In this document: positions 19,559 through 27,381 of the stretch, piece by piece | Layout: every line of letters starts with the position of its first letter | Numbering within the stretch: the stretch's first letter is position 1 | Source of the DNA: Rhizobium sp. | GTDB lineage: Bacteria; Pseudomonadota; Alphaproteobacteria; Rhizobiales; Rhizobiaceae | Assembly (NCBI GenBank): GCA_003527225.1 | Contig: DPXQ01000044.1 | Location: forward strand, 93,911 to 157,910 | DNA: 64,000 nucleotides | Reading direction: 5' to 3' | Program-made: the position numbers and the translations under genes | The notes under the pieces: generated by a model | Database searches by the model: none | The model's input: the letters and a program-made list of their open reading frames with translations, nothing else | Told to the model about the DNA's origin: nothing

Positions 19559-20644
19559 ATGCAGCCACCGAAAAATCCTGCTTCCAGCATTGCCCTGCGC
19601 GTCGCCACCGCCATGCACCAGATGGGGATAGACGGGTTGCCGCGGAATTATGAGCTTGTCTACGAGGCCTATGCCGGCAGTAATCCCGAACTGGTCCGTG
19701 ATTTCGTCGCGCTCGGGAAGAACAAGACCCAGGAAGCGCTCGACGCGCTCGGGCGCCGATACCTCCCGCATCATCACGAGGATGGACTCCTGAGCCGGCA
19801 GAACGGGCATGTCCGTGCGGAGATGAGCAGTTTCATCAACCTTCTCAACGAGGAAAAACTCTCCCTCACCGACTACGGGCGGCTGATCGGCGATGCCTCC
19901 AAGGTGATCCTGACCGACGGCGAGGTCGACCATGCCGAACTCGGCCAGTCGATCAAGGCGCTGAAGGTCGCGACTGAAAAACGCGCCAGCCAGAACAGTA
20001 ATATCGTGCGCGCCGTCGTCAGCAAGACCGCGACCCTTGCCGATCTGCAGCGCGAGGCGGAAGACGCCGAAGTCGCGAAGTTCGTCGATCCGCTGACGGG
20101 ACTGGGAAGCCGGCGCGCCTTCAACAAGGCGCTGGCCAAGGTCTATGCCAATCCTGTTATGCCCGTTCTCAGCGGGCTCGCCCTCGGCGAGATCGATGAC
20201 TACACGCGGCTGGTCGAGCAGATGGGCCCGGCGATTGCCGATCGCTTCCTGAAGCAGGTGGCCAAGGTCGTGGAAGCGGTTGCAGGCGGTGAGGATCTAG
20301 CCTGCCGTTTCGATGGCGGCCGCTTCGGCATGTTGTTCTATACCTCCGAGCAGGAAGAGATCAGCCGCATCGTCGATCTCGTGCGCTCCAAGCTTCGCGC
20401 CACTGCGGTCGTCAACAGCGGCTCGGGCCGGGCGCTCGGCCAGATTCTCATGTCCTTCGGCATCTGCCTTTCCGAGCAGGCGCCCAATGCATTCGATTTC
20501 ATGAACTTCGCCGAAAAGGCGCTCGCGACCTCGAAGGCCGCCGGCGGCGACACCGTGACGATCTATGGTGCGAACGACAGTGCCTATGTGCCGAAGGATT
20601 GGCTGATCTACAAGAAACAGGCGGTCGGCGGGTTCGGAGCCTAA
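19559..20644 (+). CDS. GGDEF-domain protein with degenerate active site
   Basis: 361 residues from the ATG at 19559, which has GGGA about 9 bases upstream. A longer frame back to 19370 runs through AT-rich promoter-like DNA and was rejected. The N-terminal about 190 residues are helical, with no membrane segment. The GGDEF fold begins FVDPLTGLGSRRAFNKAL near residue 178. Where an active diguanylate cyclase has GGDEF, this protein has DGGRF (in CRFDGGRFGMLF), so both metal/GTP-contact acidic positions are changed. The upstream DPLTGLGSR motif is kept. I infer that it does not make c-di-GMP but may bind a ligand or act as an adaptor. It is monocistronic and cytoplasmic. Confidence 0.88.
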   Translation: MQPPKNPASSIALRVATAMHQMGIDGLPRNYELVYEAYAGSNPELVRDFVALGKNKTQEALDALGRRYLPHHHEDGLLSRQNGHVRAEMSSFINLLNEEKLSLTDYGRLIGDASKVILTDGEVDHAELGQSIKALKVATEKRASQNSNIVRAVVSKTATLADLQREAEDAEVAKFVDPLTGLGSRRAFNKALAKVYANPVMPVLSGLALGEIDDYTRLVEQMGPAIADRFLKQVAKVVEAVAGGEDLACRFDGGRFGMLFYTSEQEEISRIVDLVRSKLRATAVVNSGSGRALGQILMSFGICLSEQAPNAFDFMNFAEKALATSKAAGGDTVTIYGANDSAYVPKDWLIYKKQAVGGFGA

Positions 20645-20673
20645 GTCTTCCGAGCCCCCGGGCCTGAACGGCT

Positions 20674-21279
20674 CTACAGTGTGGCGATGATCTTGCGAAG
20701 CTCCGCGTTGCTCGCCCCGAGCATCAGCACGTTTTTCAGTGCTTCCATCGGGTCGTGGGTGCGAAACAGCAGCCCGTTTTCGCGGATCGACCGGTCGATG
20801 GCCATGGATTTCGTTTCCCGGTCGGGGTGAACGGCGACGGCGAAATACATGCGGGAATAGTTCGGCCGGATATGCTCGAAGAACTGTTCCCTGCCGCCGA
20901 TTTCGGAAAAGAAGTTGGCGATGTAGAAAGCCCATTTGACATCGGCATATTTCGCAAAACTGGTCCTGGCGGCAGTCACATGGCAATAGCCGAGATGCGG
21001 ACGGTTCTCCAGCGTGCGATGGAAGAGAAGCTTCGGAAACTGGATCGAGCGGTGAAAGTTGTTGATTCGCTTGTGAGTCGTCTCGCCGGCGCTTTCCAGT
21101 CTTCGCCCGGTCCGCTCCGCCACTTCCTCATAGGTCAGATAGCGGCGTTCCTCCGAAAGCCAATCCTCCCGCTGGCGGGATATCCGGCCTGTGCGCAGGA
21201 ATTCGCTGTGCGCTGCCTTTGCCGGAATTCTTGCCGGCGTGGTGTCTTTGCTGGCAGCATAGTATCTGAGCTTTGGCAT
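20674..21279 (-). CDS. conserved hypothetical protein
   Basis: 201 residues, basic, with no signal peptide or membrane helix. It contains HKRINNFHRSIQFPKLLFHR near the middle and a second half with aromatic-rich stretches (WAFYIANFFSEIGG, RMYFAVAVHPDRETK). I recall rhizobial proteins of this kind under a DUF number (possibly DUF6656) but cannot confirm it. No catalytic motif is evident. The start ATG at 21279 is followed by a basic N-terminus. It converges on the GGDEF gene, with 29 bp between the stops. Confidence 0.7.
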   Translation of the reverse strand: MPKLRYYAASKDTTPARIPAKAAHSEFLRTGRISRQREDWLSEERRYLTYEEVAERTGRRLESAGETTHKRINNFHRSIQFPKLLFHRTLENRPHLGYCHVTAARTSFAKYADVKWAFYIANFFSEIGGREQFFEHIRPNYSRMYFAVAVHPDRETKSMAIDRSIRENGLLFRTHDPMEALKNVLMLGASNAELRKIIATL

Positions 21280-21636
21280 ATCAGAGGCTCTGAAATCCGG
21301 GAAACGGTGATTGGCGATGGTGACGCGGCAAGGTTAACGACATCTTGCCGAAGCATATGCTCGCTCGGTTTCGCGAGGCTTGCCACTTGCAGGTCCTTCC
21401 ACCGCTTCCATGCGGCGTGTCGCGATCGCCACGCCGAAGGTTTCGCACGGAACTTTGGCGCCGTGGCGCTGGGAATTCTATGTAAGTCCGGTCGTAAGTA
21501 TTGTTGGTCGCCGGCCGGAGTTACCGCTCCAATGGTCTCCGAGGTTTTGTTAGCCTTTTATTGCTTATTTTCTCGCGTGGCTTCACCTGAACATGGTATG
21601 AGGAAATAATAAGATATACAGCGATGGAGAACTGAA
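21280..21636. other. divergent intergenic region, 357 bp
   Basis: Lies between two genes that diverge from it, so it should hold two promoters. The right end, just before the BA14K gene, is AT-rich (around 21550-21620) and ends with GGAGAAC 5 bases before the ATG. I saw no further gene or clear repeat. Confidence 0.5.
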
Positions 21637-22062
21637 ATGACAATGAGCATAAAGCGTCTGGCCGCGCTTGTTCTGGCCTCCGCCGTCGTCCTCACCAGCT
21701 ATGCACCTTCGCAGGCCATGCCGGTTCCGGTCCCCGTGCCGGCCATGAAGACTGCGACCGATGTCGTGACCGTCGATTACTATCGCCGGCCCCCTTACTA
21801 TGACTACAATGGTTACCGTGGTTACCGTGAACCACGCCCCGGCTACCGTTACTACAACGGTTACTGGTTCCCGCTGGCCGCCTTTGCCGCCGGCGCCATC
21901 ATCGGCGGCGCTATGCTTGCTCCGTCCGTGCCGCGTGCCGGCAACATCAATCCGAAGCACTACGACTGGTGTGCCGCGCGCTATCGCTCCTATGACCCCT
22001 ATTCGAATACGTTCCAGCCCTATAACGGCCCGCGCCGGCAGTGCTACTCGCCTTACTATTGA
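21637..22062 (+). CDS. BA14K family secreted protein
   Basis: 141 residues. Signal peptide about 1-28 ending in SQA, then a Pro/Val-rich linker and a Tyr/Arg-rich tract (YYRRPPYYDY, NGYRGYREPRPGYRYYNGYW). A hydrophobic Ala/Gly-rich segment (FPLAAFAAGAIIGGAMLA) may span or enter the membrane. The C-terminal module HYDWCAARYRSYDPYSNTFQ then CYSPYY is the hallmark of the BA14K family, first known as a Brucella immunoreactive, lectin-like protein. It has two conserved Cys that could form a disulphide. GGAGAA precedes the start. A strong hairpin follows the gene. Confidence 0.9.
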   Translation: MTMSIKRLAALVLASAVVLTSYAPSQAMPVPVPVPAMKTATDVVTVDYYRRPPYYDYNGYRGYREPRPGYRYYNGYWFPLAAFAAGAIIGGAMLAPSVPRAGNINPKHYDWCAARYRSYDPYSNTFQPYNGPRRQCYSPYY

Positions 22063-22089
22063 GCGGCGACAGCTAGCTTAGAGATGTAA

Positions 22090-22116
22090 AAATGCCCGGT
22101 CATGGACCGGGCATTT
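22090..22116. terminator. bidirectional terminator between BA14K and phoX
   Basis: A perfect 12-bp stem (22090-22101 with 22105-22116, AAATGCCCGGTC / GACCGGGCATTT) with a 3-base loop. A and T runs at the two outer ends allow termination in both directions. It lies between two convergent stop codons at 22062 and 22175. Confidence 0.88.
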
Positions 22117-22174
22117 GTCTATTAAGGAGAGGCGCGCCGTCTTCGGCGCGCCTTCAGCATGTCTGCGGTCAGGA

Positions 22175-24067
22175 TCAGCCGATCCGGACGTTGTCGTCGC
22201 GCTTGATGGCGACAATGGTCGAGCGTGGCAGCTTGCCCTCGCCGTCCGGGAACGGTGCCTTCGGATGCTGGATGCCGACGAAGTGGGTGCGCTTGTCGGC
22301 CGACCAGGTCTGGCCGGTGACCTCCGCGCCGTTCGGAGCAGTAAGGAAGCGCTCGATACGACCTGTCACCGGGTCGCCGGCGAGCATCTGGTTGTTGCCC
22401 TGGCCGAGGAAGTCGCCTTCGTTCGAATCTTCGCCGTCAGTCTGGATCCACAGGAGGCCGGTCGAGTCGAACATCATGCCGTCCGGCGAGTTGAACATGT
22501 TGCCGGAATTGATGTTGGACGATCCGGCATAGGCATCCTTGTGCACGTCCGGATTGCCGGCCATGACGAACAGATCCCACTTGAACTTGCCATCGGCATG
22601 GTCGTCGTTTTCCGGATACCAGCGCACGATCTGGCCGTATTTGTTCTCCTCGCGCGGGTTCGGGCCGCCGGCCGGGGTTGCGTCCCCACCGGCATTCGGC
22701 TTGATGCCACGGTTCTTGTTGTTGGTCAGCGCGCAATAGGCTTCGATGGCGACGGGGTTGATCGCCACCCATTCCGGGCGGTCCATCGTCGTGGCGCCGA
22801 CCTTGGAGGCGGCCTGGCGGGTGAAGACGCAGATCTCGTCCATCTTCATGCCGGTCGATTCCGGCGTCAGCGCGACCCATTCGCCGCTGCCGTCGTCGGA
22901 GAACTTGGCGACGTAGAGCGTGCCCTCGTCGAGCAGTTTAGATGTGTCGCCGCCCGGGACGTAGATGCCGTTCGAGACGAACTTGTAGAGGAACTCGCCG
23001 CGCTCGTCGTCGCCCATATAGACGACCACGCGGCCGTCGCGCGCCACGGTAGCGGCGGCGTTTTCGTGCTTGATGCGGCCGAGTGCCGTGCGCTTGACCG
23101 GGGTCGACGCCGGATCCGAAGGGTCAATTTCGACGATATAACCGGCACGGCGGGGCTCGTTCGGGTTCTTCGCCACGTCGAAGCGCGGGTCGAACTTCTC
23201 GTAGGCGTAGCGGGTTTCTGCGACGATGCCGTAGCGCTTGTAGTCATCCGGCAGAGCGAAGTTCGCGTCGGTCGAGCCGAAATAGCCGTTGAAGTTTTCC
23301 TCGCAGGTCAGATAGGTGCCCCACGGCGTCTTGCCGGCGCCGCAGTTGTTGAAGGTCCCGAGACAGTCGGTGCCGTTCGGATCGGCGTCGGTCTTCACGA
23401 GGTCGGAGCCAGCAGCCGGACCCGAGAGCTTCATCGGCGTATTGTGGTGGATACGGCGGTTGAACGGGCTGTCGAGCACGATCTCCCAGCCGTTCTCGCC
23501 TTCTGTCACCTCCATGACGGTAACGCCCTGCATATTCTGCAGGATCTTCACGTCGTCGGCAGATGTGGGCACGCCCTTTTCGGTGTGCGGCAGGTTGATT
23601 TTCGGGTTCACGTATTCGTGGTTCACGGCGATCAACTGACGGTCGCCGACGACGAACAGTTCCATGCCGTCGGTGTTTTCACCGAAGACCTTGTCGGAAT
23701 TCTCGAGGCTGACGCCCTTGGCCGGATCGACATCCGGGACATTGGAGAACAGCGGCTGGCCCCACTTCGCGAGTGGCTTCCAGACATAGCCTTCCGGCAC
23801 ATGCACGGTGGCGTCAGTCGCGATCGGGACCGGCTTGAACGCGAAGCGGCTTGCCGCTTCCTGGGCCTGGGCGGACGTCGAAGACATCAGATTGCCGAGC
23901 GTGCCCATGGCCGCAGCGGCGGAGCCGATGGCAAGAACGCCGCCGAGAAAACCGCGGCGGGAAAGGGCGGTCTCGACGACACGGTCGAAATCGGTCTCCG
24001 CCGGGGGCGGGTTCTGCAGTTCGTCCCATTCGTCCCAGGATAGCTCGCTCTTGTTTACGTCGTTCAT
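22175..24067 (-). CDS. phoX: PhoX-type alkaline phosphatase (DUF839)
   Basis: 630 residues from the ATG at 24067, with AGGAG 8 bases upstream. An upstream extension to 24304 has no ribosome binding site. Tat signal: SRRGFLG at residues 36-42, then a hydrophobic stretch and AQA near residue 68, so the folded metalloenzyme goes to the periplasm. PhoX enzymes are Ca/Fe-dependent monoesterases that release phosphate from organic phosphates. The DUF839 body includes AVNHEYVNP, KTPWGTYLTCEENFNGYFG and VVYMGDDERGEFLYKFVSNG, which supply typical metal-ligand Glu, Asp and Cys residues. It is monocistronic and probably induced by phosphate starvation; a weak Pho-box candidate lies upstream. Confidence 0.93.
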   Translation of the reverse strand: MNDVNKSELSWDEWDELQNPPPAETDFDRVVETALSRRGFLGGVLAIGSAAAAMGTLGNLMSSTSAQAQEAASRFAFKPVPIATDATVHVPEGYVWKPLAKWGQPLFSNVPDVDPAKGVSLENSDKVFGENTDGMELFVVGDRQLIAVNHEYVNPKINLPHTEKGVPTSADDVKILQNMQGVTVMEVTEGENGWEIVLDSPFNRRIHHNTPMKLSGPAAGSDLVKTDADPNGTDCLGTFNNCGAGKTPWGTYLTCEENFNGYFGSTDANFALPDDYKRYGIVAETRYAYEKFDPRFDVAKNPNEPRRAGYIVEIDPSDPASTPVKRTALGRIKHENAAATVARDGRVVVYMGDDERGEFLYKFVSNGIYVPGGDTSKLLDEGTLYVAKFSDDGSGEWVALTPESTGMKMDEICVFTRQAASKVGATTMDRPEWVAINPVAIEAYCALTNNKNRGIKPNAGGDATPAGGPNPREENKYGQIVRWYPENDDHADGKFKWDLFVMAGNPDVHKDAYAGSSNINSGNMFNSPDGMMFDSTGLLWIQTDGEDSNEGDFLGQGNNQMLAGDPVTGRIERFLTAPNGAEVTGQTWSADKRTHFVGIQHPKAPFPDGEGKLPRSTIVAIKRDDNVRIG

Positions 24068-24127
24068 GGTTTTCTCCTGCAGTTGATGCTGTTGGAACAT
24101 TTCCAGCCTGCGGGATATCGGCGCTAT

Positions 24128-24145
24128 ATTGCAGCTGTGTGACGG
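24128..24145 (-). promoter_or_regulatory. weak Pho-box candidate upstream of phoX
   Basis: Read on the minus strand: CCGTCAC-ACTG-type spacer of four bases-CTGCAAT, two heptamers 11 bp apart. Each agrees with the rhizobial PhoB heptamer CTGTCAT at 5 of 7 positions. It lies about 60 bp before the phoX start, within the 348-bp divergent gap 24068-24415. No other element could be supported in that gap. The match is degenerate and may be chance. Confidence 0.25.
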
Positions 24146-24415
24146 TGGTCGCCTTTTCCCCCGATCAACGGGAGGTGCCCATTTGCCGAGGAATTGGGAG
24201 GTGGCCCGCGTCGGTTGTTCGGGCATGACGCGGTAGGGAGGCTGTTCCGCCTCGGGCGGATGGAGTAGCCTTCCGAGCACGGCGGTCGGCGCTGGGCTCC
24301 GCAAAACGGTTTGACGTTTACGTAAAAATCAATTAGCCAAAATGACACGTTTCCGCCACCGCCGCGAAGCCGGCCGCACCGGAAATTGCCAGTCGCAAGC
24401 AGGAGGAGCAAGCCC

Positions 24416-26194
24416 ATGTACAAGGCGCCGGTAGACGAAATCGCGTTCACCCTCAAGCACGTGGCCGGAATGGCCGAGGCGATCGACAGGGGCAGGCTCG
24501 GGGATCTGAGCGAGGACCTTGTCGATGCCATCTTGCATGAGGCGGGGCGTTTTGCGAGTGACGAGGTGACGCTGCTTGCCGATATCGGCGACCGTCAGGG
24601 TGCGCGCATGATTGACGGCAAGGTCGTTGTTCCCGACGGATGGGGCGAGCTCTACCATCACTGGATGTCGGGCGGCTGGAATGCCTTGACAGCATCGGAA
24701 GATTTCGGCGGCCAGGCGCTGCCGCACATGCTGAACGTCGCAGCACTCGAAATGTGGAACTCCGGTTCCATGGCCTTTGCGCTTGCCCCGACGCTCACCA
24801 TGGGCGCGGTCGAGGCAGTGAGCGCCCATGGCAGCGATGCACTCAAGCAGAAATACCTTCACAAGATGGTCTCCGGCGAATGGACCGCCACCATGAACCT
24901 GACGGAACCGCATGCGGGGTCCGATCTCGGAGCGATGAAGACTCGCGCCGAGCGCCGCGATGATGGCAGCTACCGCATTTTCGGCCAGAAGATCTTCATC
25001 ACCTGGGGTGATCACGATATGACCGAGAACATCGTCCATCTCGTGCTCGCCCGGCTGCCGGATGCCCCCGCCGGCACGCGCGGCATCTCGCTGTTCCTCG
25101 TGCCGAAATTCCTGCTTGACGAGAATGGCGCCATCGGTGAGCGCAACGATCTTCATTGCCATTCGCTGGAACACAAGCTTGGCATCCACGGCGCGCCCAC
25201 CTGCACGATGATCTATGGCGACGGCAAGTATGGCGACGAGGCAGGCGCCATCGGCTGGCTGATCGGCGAGGAGAACAAGGGGCTCGCCTGCATGTTCACG
25301 ATGATGAACAATGCCCGTCTTGCCGTTGGCATGCAGGGCGTGGCGATCGGCGAGGCGGCGACCCAGAAAGCCTTGCAGTATGCCAGGGAGCGTACGCAGG
25401 GCAAGGCGCCGGGCTGGACCGGATCGGGCATGAGCCCGATCATCGAGCATCCCGACATCGCCCGCACGCTGATCACCATGAAGGCGCTGACGCAGGGTTC
25501 GCGCGCGATCTGCTATTCCTGTGCCCACGCCATAGACATGGCCCACCACGTTGATGGCGCCGAAGCCGCATTTTGGCAGGACCGAGCAGCGCTTCTGACC
25601 CCGATCGCCAAGTCCTTCGCCACCGATGCCGGTGTGGATATCGCATCGCTCGGCATCCAGGTCCACGGCGGCATGGGCTTCATCGAAGAGACCGGCGCCG
25701 CCCGTTATCTGCGCGATGCCCGTATCGCCCCGATCTACGAAGGCACCAACGGCATCCAGGCAATCGATCTTGTGACCCGTAAGCTGCCGCTTTCTAACGG
25801 AGACCACGTGCGCGGCTTCATCGCAGAGCTCAGGCAGATTGCCGCCGGTGTACGCTCCTCCAACCGCGACGGCTTTGGAACCACTGCCGACCGTCTGGAG
25901 GCAAGTCTCGCCGATCTCGAAGAGGCGACAGCATGGCTGCTCGCCCAGCTTGCCGAGGGGAAGGCCGCTGCGGCGCTTGCCGGTGCCACGCCCTACCAGC
26001 GGCTCTTTGGCCTCGTGCTGACGGGGTGCTACCTTGCCAAGGGTGGTCTGGCGGACGAGGATCATGGCCGCGACAACCGGATCGCGCTTTGCCGCTTCGC
26101 CGCCGAGAACCTGATCGCCGAGACGGCGGCATTGAAGGATCGCGTCGTCAACGGCGAGGCAAGCCTGACGGCCGCGCGCGCCCTGCTGGACTGA
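24416..26194 (+). CDS. acyl-CoA dehydrogenase (long, DmdC/FadE-like)
   Basis: 592 residues from the ATG at 24416, with AGGAGGAG 7 bases upstream. FAD-dependent alpha,beta-oxidation of acyl-CoA in the cytoplasm. N-terminal helical domain, a middle domain with WTATMNLTEPHAGSDLGAMK near residues 160-179, and a C-terminal helical domain with ARYLRDARIAPIYEGTNGIQ, whose Glu is the usual catalytic base. An extra C-terminal domain of about 120 residues places it with the long acyl-CoA dehydrogenases that include 3-methylmercaptopropionyl-CoA dehydrogenase. It is followed after 47 bp by a crotonase gene, so the pair can perform two consecutive beta-oxidation steps. The chain length or substrate is unknown. 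Confidence 0.93.
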   Translation: MYKAPVDEIAFTLKHVAGMAEAIDRGRLGDLSEDLVDAILHEAGRFASDEVTLLADIGDRQGARMIDGKVVVPDGWGELYHHWMSGGWNALTASEDFGGQALPHMLNVAALEMWNSGSMAFALAPTLTMGAVEAVSAHGSDALKQKYLHKMVSGEWTATMNLTEPHAGSDLGAMKTRAERRDDGSYRIFGQKIFITWGDHDMTENIVHLVLARLPDAPAGTRGISLFLVPKFLLDENGAIGERNDLHCHSLEHKLGIHGAPTCTMIYGDGKYGDEAGAIGWLIGEENKGLACMFTMMNNARLAVGMQGVAIGEAATQKALQYARERTQGKAPGWTGSGMSPIIEHPDIARTLITMKALTQGSRAICYSCAHAIDMAHHVDGAEAAFWQDRAALLTPIAKSFATDAGVDIASLGIQVHGGMGFIEETGAARYLRDARIAPIYEGTNGIQAIDLVTRKLPLSNGDHVRGFIAELRQIAAGVRSSNRDGFGTTADRLEASLADLEEATAWLLAQLAEGKAAAALAGATPYQRLFGLVLTGCYLAKGGLADEDHGRDNRIALCRFAAENLIAETAALKDRVVNGEASLTAARALLD

Positions 26195-26200
26195 GAAAGA

Positions 26201-26219
26201 CCTCCCCCACAAGGGGAGG
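26201..26219 (+). repeat. intercistronic hairpin
   Basis: CCTCCCC (26201-26207) pairs with GGGGAGG (26213-26219) around a 5-base loop, between the acyl-CoA dehydrogenase stop and the crotonase start. Short palindromes with this core are common between rhizobial genes. It lacks a T run, so it more likely affects mRNA stability than ends transcription. Confidence 0.5.
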
Positions 26220-26241
26220 GCACCCGAACGAGGAAACAGCC

Positions 26242-27006
26242 ATGACCGACCATATCCTGATCGAACGCCCTGACGCCTATCCGGGCGTTCTGGTGATCCG
26301 GTTCAACCGGCCGGAAAAGAAGAATGCCATCACGCAAGCCATGTATGCTCGCATGACCGAAGGCCTCAACGAGGCGGAAGGTGATGCGTCGATCCGCGCG
26401 GTGGCCTTCCTCGGGACCGAGGGCTGCTTTTCCGCCGGCAACGACATGGCCGATTTCCTGGGTTTCGCCATGGGCGGCGGCGTCGGCGAGCCTGCGGCCT
26501 TCGGATTTCTGAAGGCGCTGGCCGGTGGTTCCAAGCCGCTCGTCTCGGGTGTCGACGGCCTGGCGATCGGCATCGGCACGACGATCCACATGCATTGCGA
26601 CATGACGATTGCCTCCGACCGCAGCCTGTTCAAGACGCCCTTCGTTGATCTGGCGCTGGTGCCGGAGGCAGGTTCGAGCCTGCTTGCGCCTCGGCTCATG
26701 GGCCATCAGCGCGCCTTCGCAATGCTCGCTGCCAGCGAAGGCTTCTCGGCCGAAGCTGCGCGCGAGGCGGGCCTGATCTGGAAGGTGGTGGCGCCCGATG
26801 CCGTCGAGGAGGAAACGCTGGCGCTTGCCGCGTCCCTTGCCGCCAAGCCCCCGGAAGCGATGAAGATCGCCCGCGATCTCGTGCGGTGCGATCGCGTCGA
26901 GCTATTGCGTCGGATGGATGAGGAGTTGAACTATTTCGTCGAACGGCTGAAAAGCGCCGAGGCACGGACAGCGTTCGAGGCCTTCATGCGCGGCCGCGCA
27001 TCATAA
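26242..27006 (+). CDS. enoyl-CoA hydratase/isomerase (crotonase) family protein
   Basis: 254 residues from the ATG at 26242, with GAGGAAA 7 bases upstream. The crotonase fold shows the oxyanion-hole loop GCFSAGNDMADF near residues 64-75 and the second loop DGLAIGIGTTIHMHCD near 107-122. LVPEAGSSLLAPRLMG near 136-151 has the Glu expected of the hydratase second catalytic residue; the first (equivalent to Glu144 of the rat enzyme) is not obvious. It could act as a hydratase or an isomerase on enoyl-CoA. It is likely co-transcribed with the acyl-CoA dehydrogenase upstream. Confidence 0.9.
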   Translation: MTDHILIERPDAYPGVLVIRFNRPEKKNAITQAMYARMTEGLNEAEGDASIRAVAFLGTEGCFSAGNDMADFLGFAMGGGVGEPAAFGFLKALAGGSKPLVSGVDGLAIGIGTTIHMHCDMTIASDRSLFKTPFVDLALVPEAGSSLLAPRLMGHQRAFAMLAASEGFSAEAAREAGLIWKVVAPDAVEEETLALAASLAAKPPEAMKIARDLVRCDRVELLRRMDEELNYFVERLKSAEARTAFEAFMRGRAS

Positions 27007-27072
27007 AATCGCCTCTTCGTGCTTCTTTAATTTCTTCCGGGCAAAACTCGGCGGAAAGTGGAGGATGAACCG

Positions 27073-27372
27073 ATGCGCGCGATATTGATAGGCCTGGCCC
27101 TTGTTCTCGTGACGACCGCCACGCATGCCGATCAAGGCTTCACGGGCGGTAGCCTCTATCTCGCACAGAATAACAATACGATCATCGAAAGCGATTCCGT
27201 GCGGCCCAGGTGGCAGCCGGGCGTGCGCCCGCAACGCTTCTATTGCGTCATCGACCCGCCGGATAGCGCCCAAACCGATATGAAATATTCCTGCCCGGCA
27301 AGTCCCGGCCGCGTGGGCGGTCGTTGCCGCTGCTCCGGAGTGGTCGGAACCGGCACGCTTTACACCTACTAG
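27073..27372 (+). CDS. small secreted hypothetical protein, Cys-rich C-terminus
   Basis: 99 residues from the ATG at 27073; an earlier GTG at 27058 would add five polar residues. Residues 1-18 are a Sec signal (MRAILIGLALVLVTTATHA). The mature part includes QRFYCVIDPPDSAQ and then CPASPGRVGGRCRCSG, giving four Cys in all that could form two disulphides. I do not recognise a family. It lies between a beta-oxidation pair and a convergent rRNA methyltransferase gene, with 9 bp between the stops. Confidence 0.65.
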   Translation: MRAILIGLALVLVTTATHADQGFTGGSLYLAQNNNTIIESDSVRPRWQPGVRPQRFYCVIDPPDSAQTDMKYSCPASPGRVGGRCRCSGVVGTGTLYTY

Positions 27373-27381
27373 GAAATCCGC

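Noticed and set aside
22115..24043. 642-codon open frame antisense to phoX
   Set aside because: Runs through the terminator hairpin and mirrors phoX codon periodicity; composition is that of an antisense shadow.
24329..26212. 627-codon open frame antisense to the acyl-CoA dehydrogenase
   Set aside because: Low-complexity Arg/Gly/His-rich translation typical of antisense shadows; the sense gene has all family motifs.
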